This document shows, piece by piece, positions 35,510 to 47,303 of a stretch of DNA of 64,000 nt (its first letter is position 1; the number at the start of each line of letters is the position of its first letter). The notes below the pieces were generated by a model, which did no database searches, was not told the DNA's origin, and saw nothing but the letters and a program-made list of their open reading frames with translations. Origin of the DNA: Dinochytrium kinnereticum (taxonomy: Eukaryota; Chytridiomycota; Chytridiomycetes; Chytridiales; Chytridiaceae); assembly GCA_027604005.1 (NCBI GenBank), contig JADGJT010000053.1:613-64612 (forward strand), read 5' to 3'. Made by a program: the position numbers and the translations under genes.

Positions 35510-35725
35510 CTAACTATTGTCTTCTTCTGACTCTTCAGCGAAATCCATCGAATCATCAGAATCCTCAGCCGTTTCTTGAGTGTTCGAGGATGAGATGAGA
35601 CTGGTAAGAACTGCGTTGACGTCGTAGCGGAGCTTGCGGATTGCAGTTGATAAGGATTCTTCAGATACGGCCACGACAGAGACTGGCGCGACGTCCAAGA
35701 TGATAGTACCCTCAATTTCAGGCAT
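35510..35725 (-). CDS. small acidic protein, possibly Gon7-like (KEOPS subunit)
   Basis: A 71-residue frame from the ATG at 35725. It starts MPEIEGTIILDVAPVSVVAV, continues with a helix (AIRKLRYDVNAVLTSLISS) and ends in a Ser/Asp/Glu tail (DSDDSMDFAEESEEDNS). Size, central helix and acidic tail resemble Gon7, the disordered KEOPS subunit in tRNA t6A synthesis. The similarity is architectural only and may be chance. An upstream exon cannot be excluded: a splice acceptor-like CCAG directly precedes the ATG. Confidence 0.5.
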   Translation of the reverse strand: MPEIEGTIILDVAPVSVVAVSEESLSTAIRKLRYDVNAVLTSLISSSNTQETAEDSDDSMDFAEESEEDNS

Positions 35726-35899
35726 CTGGATTTTGTCAAATAACTATCGTGAATTCGTTTTCGCATATCCACCATAATATATCACCGTTCACTTGCCTGA
35801 CTTTCAGACAAAATGACAGGACCACGCAAAATAACAAGACATATATAATGAATTTTAGGAAGAAGAGGGTTTATTGCAGATGAATGGCATTGCAAATGT

Positions 35900-36385
35900 T
35901 TAGTCGAAGAGACCGAAGCCCATGTCGTCATCAGACTCCTGTAAGTAGCGGAAAGAAAAGTTAGCATGCATGCTCAATTCAGAAAAAGAGATGGGCAAAA
36001 AGGTGATGGTAATAAACTTGCCTCCTTCTCCTCCTTCTTCTCCTCCTTCTTGGCCTCAGCCTTGGCGGCAGGGGCAGCACCACCAGCGGCAGCGGCAGCG
36101 GCAGGGGCAGCAGCACCACCACCAGCGGGGAGGGACGAGAGCTTAGAAGAACCCTCAGCAATGACCTGAAAATACAAGTGGAATTAGAATACATAAGTTG
36201 GGAGAAAAGCACCCATTAAATCGTACCTGCTGGATGTCCTTGCCGTCAAGATCAGCAATGAGCTTGTCAAGCTGCTCGTCATCGGCCTCGATACCGACGG
36301 AGCCAAGAATCTTCTTGACATCATCGGCGGAGGGGGAGGCGTTGCCGCCGAGAGTCGCGAGGAGGTAAGCACCGATCAACTTCAT
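35900..36385 (-). CDS. RPP2: 60S acidic ribosomal protein P2
   Basis: Stalk protein of the large ribosomal subunit, recruiting translation factors. 113 residues from three exons: 36385-36227, 36165-36022 and 35938-35900. The N-terminal dimerisation domain reads MKLIGAYLLATLGGNASPSA and DDVKKILGSVGIEADDEQLD. An Ala/Gly/Pro hinge (GGGAAAPAAAAAAGG) and a Lys/Glu segment follow. The universal C-terminal tail is EESDDDMGFGLFD. The second intron (36021-35939, 83 nt) begins with GCAAGT, a GC-AG intron, and splicing it restores the invariant tail. About 50 nt upstream of the ATG lies a CCAT repeat shared with the eL6 gene. Confidence 0.97.
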
Positions 36386-37005
36386 TATGACTTCTGTTGG
36401 TGATTGCAGTGAACGTTGTTAGACGTATGTGACGGATGGATGGATGCAATGGATGGATGGATGGGATGGATGGGCAGACCTCAGTTTAACTCAAGGAGAG
36501 ACAAGTCACTTGAAAAAGAAGGAATAACATATTTGCAATCGACCTTTATCCAGTGGCCACAGGGTGATACAAGCCTATTGGAGTGCCAAAATTCGGTCAA
36601 GTCCACAAAATGGTCATCTGGTAGATTGATCTATGTTGGGTCATGAGCACCCCCTTAAATGATGATGTGAAGAATGTTAAGAACTCCAGCTCTCCAGACC
36701 CTTAGAAACCTCACGAAATATCCACATGTAATGGTGTTAGCTGTTGTTGCGCCATTTGAATTTCAACCGGTGTAGTAACTTACGTTGGAATTGATAGTGA
36801 TATGCTCACTGCAAAACATTGGAAGATATCGTTGTCTCATGACTGATAAGTACAGTGTGTGAATGAGCATAAAATGCAATCATAGACATATAAACCCCCC
36901 TTCTCTTCTATCAAGTGTACTTGCACATTAATGCCCACGGACGGCTTACAATCAATATTTATTAATTTCTTGCCAACGTGAAAGAAGGGTGACTGAATCA
37001 CCGGT
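36386..37005. other. intergenic region between P2 and NPL4
   Basis: About 620 nt holding the P2 promoter (with the CCAT repeat) and the 3' flank of NPL4. Short open frames on both strands lack conservation. No other element was recognised. Confidence 0.45.
36434..36474 (-). promoter_or_regulatory. CCAT-repeat promoter element upstream of ribosomal P2
   Basis: In the sense of the P2 gene this reads as CCATCCATCC-type repeats, with one extra C breaking the period, 49-89 nt before the ATG. A 23-nt stretch (36451-36473, reverse complement) is identical, in the same gene orientation, to 40094-40116 upstream of eL6. A ribosomal-protein-gene activator site is inferred. Confidence 0.6.
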
Positions 37006-39113
37006 TTATTCGTTTGGTAACCCACAAACATCACAGCTTTCCCCACCCAAGTTGACATAAGTGCAATGGCGACATGTCCAAGGAGCTGAATGCTTCGCGG
37101 ACGGCCCTCCCGACGAACTCGTAGTCTCCATGGCATCCGTCTCGCTCAAAATCGCCTGCAAAGTTTGCCACCCTGGGCTATACATAAGCTCAACCACGTC
37201 CGAATCCTTCTTAAATCTGACAATATTTGACATGAAATCGAGGTCCGTTTCTTCCAAAATACCGACGCTGCGCAAATACAGAAGCAAGTGGAAGTCGGAT
37301 AGGGCGTCCCCTATGTTAGCGCCGGACAGGCAACGCTTCACGGCAGCCATGTTTTGAATATCCATTCCGCCTCGATGCTCGACTGGGAACGACGCGCCTG
37401 CCGCGAATAGCGGCTTAGGCTCTTGCGGAAAACCATGAGACAGCTAGAGAAACAACCGACAAGTTAAAAGCTATTAAAGAGAGAGCAACCCAAAAATTTA
37501 AAGAAAATTGGATAACTCAACTGTAACTAGCAAGTACTCGACGGGGAATGTCGGCTTTGCAGCCTCCTGAACCATAAGGCCGTACTCATTCTTGTACTTA
37601 TAAAAAACTTCTGGGACGTAATGCTCCTCCGTTGAACTACGCACGCGCAGAAGTGATGGGTCTGTCGACGCCTCAATAATTTCATCCCTTGCTAAAGCAA
37701 CCCCAACATTAGAAACCTGATAGCAAGAAATATCAATCTGGCTCTCGAGGTTCCCCGAAATAACACAAGTCACCAATCTCGATCCAAACCTAGACGTTCC
37801 GGAGTACCGCGTCCGATGAGGAAATTTGTCCTGCATTTGCGCGGAAAAGATACATTCGGCGGAGCTGAAAAAGTAAGAGTTCTGATGTCTTTTGCAAATA
37901 ACGTTTCCGGTCCCGGTACCGTCATCAATCAAGTCTGTGTAGATCACACCGACCTAAAGAGATTATTAGGCCCTCGTCGAATGGTAGAAAGAGCAAGAAA
38001 AAAGCAAGTATTTACCAATTCGAGGCCAACGGCGCGGGCTGCCTTGAACGCTTGCTCCTCCATAGTATCTGGCAACTGTAGCTGGATTATATCTGGAGCG
38101 CAATCCTGCGGCGGTTCGTAAATGGCTGAGACCACCGCTTTGATGCCAAGAGGGACCTCTGCGTATTGCTCAAAACGACCAAACATAAGCCCAAATCTTT
38201 GGTATCCAGTCTGCCGCCAAAAATGTATAAAGTTCTCAACAGTAGCAGCAGACTCAAATTCGACGTGGTCTACCATTCTGAACGGCTAGAGATAAATAAA
38301 AAGTTTTAAGGTACGGTTTCTCATGTTTATCTACCTGTGTTTGCAAGGTTATCGAAGACGGCTGACACTTGGTACAGATTCCCAAAGGAAAGGGGTTGTG
38401 AGTTTTTGAGGGGCACGGGACAAGAACTTTAAAAGACGGTTCGTCAAGAGGTGGTATAAAGTTGGAGCTGTTGGGATTTCCTGTCTTTGAAAGTGTAGTA
38501 ACTTGGCGAAGATAGGCATGATAAGACATGTGCTTGATCTTGTTTGTCTCCAAGTATGTTGCATCATAAGGTTCCAGTGGCATGCAGTAGTCACACATGC
38601 CTGAGTCGCCATGCCGACAACTGGCAAGAGTCGGAGTCAAAAGCGGTATGCAACGACGGTAACTTACAAGTTTGCGTTCTTGCTCCTTGGGATCAATCCT
38701 TTTTGCTTCTCCATTAGAGCGTCCAATGGGTCGTAAGGTGGTGCCGCTGTGGCTGACTGACTTGAAGTGGCCGCGTCATCCTTCTTCAAATACTTGACGT
38801 AAACCATATCCCCATGCCTTCCGACGAGTTAGCTCAACCAATGACCAGCGTAATCAAAACTATCGATGTAGATTACCTCAAGTTCAACGGTGCACCTACA
38901 GGGCTTATCACTTGCGAGTAGCCAGGGTCGAGGGTGAGAACAAACTGGCCCACAGGGATTTTAATGCTCTCAGCAATCTTCAAGTTGATGATTAGGACAA
39001 AGAACTAGTGTCATCTTCGCCAAGTCTACTTTTCTGAAAACTTCCTCAGGCCCGGGGCTTGCGCCCACATCTACACGAATGACGGCGTCCGGAGACCGCA
39101 CTCGAAGGAGCAT
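37006..39113 (-). CDS. NPL4: NPL4, ubiquitin-binding cofactor of Cdc48/p97, with C-terminal NZF finger
   Basis: Works with Ufd1 and Cdc48 to extract polyubiquitinated proteins, as in ERAD. The ATG at 39113 opens the ubiquitin-like domain ([17 protein letters not shown], then after an intron [17 protein letters not shown]). The zf-NPL4 block [19 protein letters not shown] and the MPN-like core ([60 protein letters not shown]) follow. The C-terminal domain runs through [13 protein letters not shown] and [20 protein letters not shown] sequence. The protein ends with an NZF zinc finger, [20 protein letters not shown], as in animal NPL4; yeast Npl4 lacks it. At least seven exons; exon 1 is 39113-39031. 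Confidence 0.94.
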
Positions 39114-40080
39114 GTTGAGTTCGCAGGAATTTCAAATGTCAGGCGTGTCACAAATCTTTGCTGAAAGAACGCGATCACCCTCTCGAGTTTCTCCAGTCAT
39201 AACATATGACGCCATATGCAACATTGGCTTTTTATGGCATGCTAAAGGGAGTAAACTGAAGATACTACATTTTTTATGGTGTGGCCATGCATCTGACTCG
39301 AAGAAAGTGATTTTTGTAATCGATCCCCAGAGCTTGCAAAGATAAAGCTTAGTGGACTGAAGAGAAAATGCTGACCAACGAAAGGCCTGAAGAAGTTTGT
39401 GAATAGACGAATATGAATTATTAAGAGTTAAGGCAATAATGTGGTAAAAATAGGTTATCTTAATCAGCCATGTGAAACTATAATTATGACAATAAACGAA
39501 AAAGGCAAATGGGCGCTGGTCTAACGGGGTGGTGTGGTTGTGGTGCTGGAGTGTCCTCAGACATGGAAAAGTGAAGAATAACAGGATAAAAGCCTTTGAG
39601 AAGTACAGCTTTGAAAAAGACGATCAGATTAACCTATGGGAGACATCCTGGCCAAAATCCAGAAAGCTACCTTACAATAATACTTCGTAAAAGGAATTGA
39701 AGTAAAATTCTGTGGGAGAACGAAACCTTTATCCACGAGTGATCCAATAGAGGCTTTCATGCTTCTCTTCAGCTCCGCCTCAGATGACATGACAACTTAA
39801 CAATTCCATTTGAAAGAACAGGAACTGAAAATAACAGCAGTGGCTTTTGAGGAGAAATTACTGATCGTCTGTAAAGATGTAGACGGCGCGTTCGGAGCAC
39901 GACACTGCTCGCCAAAAGATTGCTTGCATTCACCGAGCCAAGGTCAGGAAGTCCCTACGTCTTTGAATTTGAGATGGGATACAAAAAATTTCCAATATAC
40001 AAACTCGTTTGGCTGTGTCACTTGGTCGGCCTTTTTAAAATCATTTACAAACAGGTGGGTTAGCTAGTCGAAGGGCAGAG
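39114..40080. other. 0.97-kb region between NPL4 and eL6, no assured gene
   Basis: A minus-strand frame opening at about 39791 (MSSEAELKRSMKASIGSLVD) runs 53 codons and could be the first exon of a small gene. The opening weakly recalls histone-fold CENP-S proteins, but I could not find the remaining exons. A plus-strand frame (39810-40067) overlaps it. The sequence is AT-rich elsewhere. No RNA gene was recognised. Confidence 0.3.
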
Positions 40081-40093
40081 AGAGGGTCGTCGT

Positions 40094-40116
40094 CCATCCA
40101 TCCCATCCATCCATCC
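40094..40116 (+). promoter_or_regulatory. CCAT-repeat promoter element upstream of eL6
   Basis: A 23-nt CCATCCATCCCATCC-type repeat, 116-138 nt before the eL6 ATG, identical in sense to the element before ribosomal P2. It may lie in the promoter or in a 5' leader intron. Confidence 0.6.
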
Positions 40117-40231
40117 GCATCATACACCTCAACACGCACCTCACTGGAACGGCCCTCTGCAGTTGTCTCGATCGAATCCCCTCTCGGAAGTACTTGGCGC
40201 CTCGCTAACGACTCTTTTGCCTTGCAGAGAA

Positions 40232-41040
40232 ATGGTCTCCAAGGTTCGGAATGCCGCTCTGATTCCTGGTGTCTCCAGGTTGTCCCGCACCCAGGCCTAC
40301 AAGGCCAAAGGCGCCTTCAACAAGAAGAAGGCGTCGCCCGCTGCCAAAGCGACGGGTGCTGTCACTAAGGTGGTGAAGGTTGGCGGCGCTAAGAACGGTG
40401 GTGCCCGCTCAGTTGTGACCCCCCGCCCGTCCCACTTCTACCCCGCCGAGGACGTTCCCCAGCCCAAGGTCAGCAGGAAGGTTGCCAAGCAGGGAGCTCT
40501 CCGTGCGTCGATTACCCCCGGCACCGTTCTCATCCTCCTTGCCGGTCGCTACGCTGGAAAGCGTGTTGTGTTCTTGAAGCGTCTGGACTCTGGACTTCTC
40601 CTTGTCACCGGACCGTTCAAGATCAACGGTGTTCCCCTTCGACGTGTTAACCAGGCCTACGTCATCGCCACCTCCACCAAGGTCAACGTCTCTGGTGTTA
40701 AGATCAGCGACAAGATTACCGATGCCTACTTCAAGGCTGGAAAGGCTGGCAAGGCCAAGGCCACCGAGGAAGCTCTTTTCGACGCTTCAGCTGTTAGTAT
40801 CCTCAATCACACGGATTCTTGATACTTTATAGCTCTCTTCATAAATCTAACATCATTTTTTATTTATTGTTTACTTTGCTTCCACAGAAGAAGGCTATCG
40901 ACGCTACCCGCATTGCTGACCAGAAGGCTGTCGATGCCGCTGTTTTGGCCGCTGTCAAGAAGACCCCCCTCCTTAAGGCCTACCTGAACTCGTCATTCGC
41001 GCTGACCAAGGGCCAGGCCCCCCATCTGATGAAGTTCTGA
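40232..41040 (+). CDS. RPL6: 60S ribosomal protein eL6 (L6)
   Basis: Large-subunit protein of 237 residues from two exons (40232-40792 and 40888-41040; intron GTTAGT...CACAG). The basic N-terminal extension is followed by the KOW-like core: [74 protein letters not shown], and the C-terminal [19 protein letters not shown], ending PHLMKF. Codon use is strongly biased to C/G-ending codons, as expected for a highly expressed gene. GCTAACGAC, a pyrimidine run and TTGCAG end only 4 nt before the ATG, which suggests a leader intron in the 5' UTR. Confidence 0.97.
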
Positions 41041-41213
41041 TTTGTTTTTGTCGTCCCTCAATAAACATAATCATTGCGCCGAGTCGCTGTACATCGATTT
41101 TTTTCGATATCTTACATATTTTAAACGCTGTTGTCTGTGAACGTTGACAGCAACACAAACTTGAAACGTCTAGTTCGTAACTTTTTTTTTTCTGAACTGG
41201 ACAAGTTGCAGCT

Positions 41214-42941
<1,728 letters not shown>

Positions 42942-43175
42942 TCAAATAAATGTTCTTTGCAAAGCAAATGGTGCCAATGTTGAAAACTTTCATGCACACA
43001 GGAGATTGATTGTAAAGACTCCCCAACACCCGTGCTCAACCCACATCTAGCTATACCCCACGTTACATCCAACGCGGTGGCAAAGTCTGGCCTCATCGGC
43101 ATCATATGGTGCATGTTTGCCTTTGTTTATTAACCAACAATTTTATTCTGTTTCAAAGTACTGTAATTGGAACAC

Positions 43176-45717
43176 ATGCGTGAGTTCACTGGCGCACCTT
43201 ATAAGGATGGGGCTGCATACATGAAGGAGAAGCGTGAAAAGCTGCAGATACAAAATTCCAATGTCGAAACGGATTCGCAGATATTGCAAGGTGTCTCACT
43301 CTACTTTGATGGCTACCTGGGTCCCGAAATGACCATGATCGAATGGAGAGAGTTTTCGTTGCGGCATGGGGCCAAAGTGTACGACTGGCTCACTTCTTCC
43401 GTATCGCATATCATTGCCGAAAACATCACCGACAGAAAGTTTGATTTGTGGAAGTTAAAAAAGGTCGTTAAACCTTCATGGCTGATTGGAAGTGTCAATG
43501 CTGGAAAGCTCCTTCCTTGGCATCATTACCAACTCGTAAACTACAAGTCCCATCTTCAATCCGTTCTCCCTTTCTCTGATAATGAACGAGAAAAGAAAGG
43601 TCACGGAAAGGAATCTTCGCATAGTAACCTTGGATGGTTGGATGAAGAAATACGACCAGTTGTGAACGAGTCAGAGGATTGGATGAAGAAGAATGTTTCA
43701 ACCGCTCCAGGTTTTCTGGATAAGTACTACACAAGCTCAAGGTGGTTCATTTCATGTCACGAAGTTTAACTATCAAAAGGCTAAGCAAGATATCAAATTG
43801 GAAGCAAGAGCTTAGAGATTTCGTTGCGACATACAGGAAGGACTCAAAGAAACCTCTGAGCATTAATCCTTCGCGAACGATATTTCATGTGGACATGGAC
43901 TGCTTCTTCGCCTCAGTCGCAATACGTGACCGTCCGAACCTCCGCACGCGCCCAGTCGCAGTCTGCCACTCCGCTGGCGTTACATCAAAAGTGAGCACCT
44001 CAGAAATAGCCAGCTGTAATTATGTGGCGCGGAAGTTCGGGTGCAAAAATGGCATGTTATTAGGGAAAGCCCGAAGTCTATGCCCGGAACTTATTGTCGT
44101 GCCGTACGAGTTTGAGAAGTACGATGAATGTGCTAAAGCGCTTTACAAAATCCTCTTAGAGATGGCTGACAATGTTATGGCTATTTCTTGTGATGAGGCT
44201 TTTGCAGATGTTACCTCAAATATTGCAGAAAGAGGAGGGAAGGAGGAGGTGGAATTAGCGGAAAGAATAAGGGCATTGGTGCTAGAGGCAACAGGTTGCA
44301 CTGCTTCTATCGGCATCGGTGATAACATGCTTCTGGCGCGGGTGGCAACTCACAAGGCGAAACCAGATGGCGTCTATCAGGTTTATCAGTCTGAAGCTGT
44401 AGCATATTTGTCGTCTATGCCTGTCAATGATCTTCCAGGTGTCGGCTACCATATGGTTTCTCAGCTGGAACTGCTCAGGATTCGTACCTGTGGAGATCTT
44501 CAAAAGTTATCTCTCTCGAAGTGCCAGGAAGAATTTGGTGATATAAAAGGTAAGCTTAGGGAGTACTTTTTCGACAACGATTCCTTTAACTACAACTGGA
44601 GAAAAGGGTTAAAGCTCTGGGAGTTTTGCCGAGGAATTGACAAACGACCTTTTTCCTCGAAAGCTCGGCAATCTGTTGGTAAGCTATATATATATATGTT
44701 TTGAGCTGACTCCCAAAAGGTGCTGAGGTAAATTGGGGCGTTCGATTTGAGTCTAGTGATCAAGTTGAAAGATTTTTCGAAGAGCTTGCGGGTGAAGTAG
44801 AAAGCCGATTGAAAAAAGCACGAGTTAAAGGGGGCCATATAACGGTGAAGGCGAAGGAAAAGCTATACGACGGAGAGCCTTTCAAAATTCTTGGATGCGG
44901 ATCATGTATAGATCATTCGAAAAGCAAGTCTTTACCAAATGCCGTTGATGACAGAGATTCGATCGCGTCGGTCGTACTTGATTTATACAAGACCTTCAAT
45001 ATAAAGCCCATTGATGTTCGGGGAGTTGGAATTCAAGTTACAAAGCTTCAAGATCACCTATCCTCGAATCCTCGGCAGCAAAGGCTATTATCGTCAACAC
45101 ATTTTCAGACTGCGCCTTTTCCCAAACCTGAAAGGGAGAGAGATACCGAGTGGTCAATAGAAAGGCGGCAAGGATCATCTTCGCGCTCCCACTCCACGAT
45201 GGCAATTATGCCGAATTCGATATCCGAGGTCGACCCTGACGTGTTCAGGTCTCTTCCGCCTGAGATACAAAAGGAGCTTCAAGCGTCACTTGCACAGACT
45301 GTGGTGCCTAAGTCACTCATATCACCGACAATTGAATCTTTGGTAGAGACAAGAGAGTTTCCTGAAATTCCTTGTTTGGGAGGATCAAGTCAGCCGTCTT
45401 CCATTCGGCATCTGCTACGGGAGTGGGTTTCGTCTTGCAACAAGCCGGGAAAGCTGGAAATTAGCGAGCTCCTCCGTTTTTTCGAATCACTCTTGTCGGC
45501 CTGGGAGTGCGATTCCGTCATATCATACGTTAGCCTTCTTCGCACTGTTATTTCCTCCAGACTAGCAGGCTCTGAGTGGAAGATTTTCTATAATGAACTA
45601 TCATTTTGGACGAAACGAAAACTTGAAAGATTATACGGAAAACCAGTGAGGATGCCAAAGCACTTTATTCTGAAAGGAAAAGCGGCGGAATTTCCCAGTG
45701 ACATTGAGGAGGAATAA
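43176..45717 (+). CDS. REV1: REV1 translesion DNA polymerase (deoxycytidyl transferase)
   Basis: Y-family polymerase that inserts dC opposite lesions and scaffolds polymerase zeta. 820 residues from three exons: 43176-43741, 43780-44678 and 44720-45717, with 38- and 41-nt introns. A BRCT domain covers about residues 30-120 ([51 protein letters not shown]). Splicing intron 1 rebuilds the SSRL element of the REV1 N-digit. Catalytic motifs are [27 protein letters not shown] and [10 protein letters not shown]. The palm/little-finger parts are [32 protein letters not shown] and [12 protein letters not shown]. The tail has a ubiquitin-binding motif ([17 protein letters not shown]) and a helical C-terminal domain for partner binding. 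Confidence 0.96.
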
Positions 45718-45753
45718 AATAAAAATAACTTTTTACGCAGATGGAGTGATCCT

Positions 45754-47221
45754 TCAAACAGAAATCTGCGACAAAGCTATGTAAACATGCATATAAATTT
45801 AAGAAACATACCACTCTGCTGAGCTTCTGAATACGGTTCAACAAAATGTCACCCTGCTTAATGGTCGATTGGTATTGGGCATTCTTGGCATCAGGGCGGT
45901 TGGTCTCCACGATCCCGCCCACTTTGTCAATCACAGCATTTAACCGGCCCGCGGCAATGAACCTCGACAAATCGCTAAATACATCTTAATTCACAAACCT
46001 CATCAATACATCTTACTGATCAATGAACTCTTCAGTGACGCCAAAAGAGTTGGCCATAGATTCGATTGCTAAGCTGCGATATGACTCAAGAAGTTGTGTA
46101 TAAGCGATGATTCGCATCTCTCGCACATAGAAACGGTAATGAGGGTTCAAGATTCTGTCGAGTTTCAGCTGTTGCTCAATCGTTGCTGAAAATTGTTAAA
46201 AGAGTTCCGCCACTTGGAGAGTACCTAGAGATGCGAAAAACTGAGAATATTCGCACTTGTAAAGGGCGCTCACAAATTCGGGCAGAGCTGGAATCTCATT
46301 AATGACCTCGAGAATTTCAGGAGCATTGACAACCTGGAAATCAGGTTATGCGTTTATCAATAAAAAAGTTAACAAACCCTCTTTTTGAAGTCCGGTCTTT
46401 TCAGTGTGAGAGCGGCCGTTAAGACGGCGTATCTGACGAAGTCTTTGTAATCCATGAGCTCAGTAGATGTAAATGTTGCCAGAGTATCCAAGAGGAAGTC
46501 TACCGATCCCTTGAAGTCACGAATCGAGATCTTGTAGATACCCTCGTACACCTTTAGGCGGTTACGGCGGTCCCAATCTCCTCCCTCTTCAATCAAGCTG
46601 ATAATCTCAGAGCTGTGGTTGTGGAACAGAAGGTAACTTACCTTCGGGCCTTCTCAATGTTCTTGCTGATAATATCATTGTCACTGAAGAAGAATCCAAT
46701 TCGGATGTTGGCAAACACCATGTCAATTCGAGCTCCCAGAGGACCAGTCTTTTCTAAAGCAACTCGGTAGGCAGTCAACGCCTTATCCTACGCGATCAAT
46801 AAGGATTATTTAAAAAAGCTGCCGAGTAATTCCCAGTTTAAACAACCTTCTCTCCAATCTTCGCAAGGTAATCCGCTTTGGCAATTAGCGCATCACTAAT
46901 GTCAGTCTCCCCAAGGTTTGTTTCGGCATCATTTATCCGGTCCTCCAAGCGTTTGAGCTCTGCCTCGTTGGCCGCAGTTGCAGCAGCCAAGATGCTCTGG
47001 TCAACCTCAAGCTTTAACTCCTCCGCAATGTGCTTGTAGTAGGGGGCCATGCCTAAAGAGTCAGACGCGCGTTCGCTCTACAATCACTTACTGTCAGCGC
47101 GGATGCCCTCAATTAGGGAGGCCTTTGTCGCGGCATGCAGTTCGAAAGGCCCTGAGTGCAAGATAAACCTGTACTGGGCCAGTGCCAGGTTGGGGATGCG
47201 AGGAAGGCTTTGATCCGACAT
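45754..47221 (-). CDS. RPN7: 26S proteasome lid subunit Rpn7 (PSMD6)
   Basis: PCI-domain subunit of the 19S lid. The ATG at 47221 gives [19 protein letters not shown]. The N-terminal helical repeats ([59 protein letters not shown]) lead to the PCI domain ([77 protein letters not shown]). Removing an intron (45811-45766) adds a final 12-nt exon, ATT TCT GTT TGA, giving the ending LSRVISV. This matches the LSRVINM end of human PSMD6. About six exons. Divergent from FAM161, 82 nt apart. Confidence 0.95.
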
Positions 47222-47303
47222 GGTCTGAGGAGGTGACTGAGAATTCGAAAATTCTTTGATTTCAGAATTTTTTGGTTTCAGGTGTTGACAAGTCCAAATC
47301 GTC
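47222..47303. promoter_or_regulatory. bidirectional promoter, Rpn7 / FAM161
   Basis: Eighty-two nt between divergent start codons. It contains an AGAATTCGAAAATTC-type AT-rich inverted stretch near 47240. A shared promoter is inferred. Confidence 0.5.

Noticed and set aside
35966..36212. Ala-, Pro- or Arg-rich frames on both strands near 36.1 kb
   Set aside because: They are alternative frames of the Ala-rich hinge and Lys/Glu segment of ribosomal P2.
36416..36646. Frame with repeated Asp-Gly-Trp-Met codons
   Set aside because: It arises from the ATGG repeat of the P2 promoter and is not a protein.
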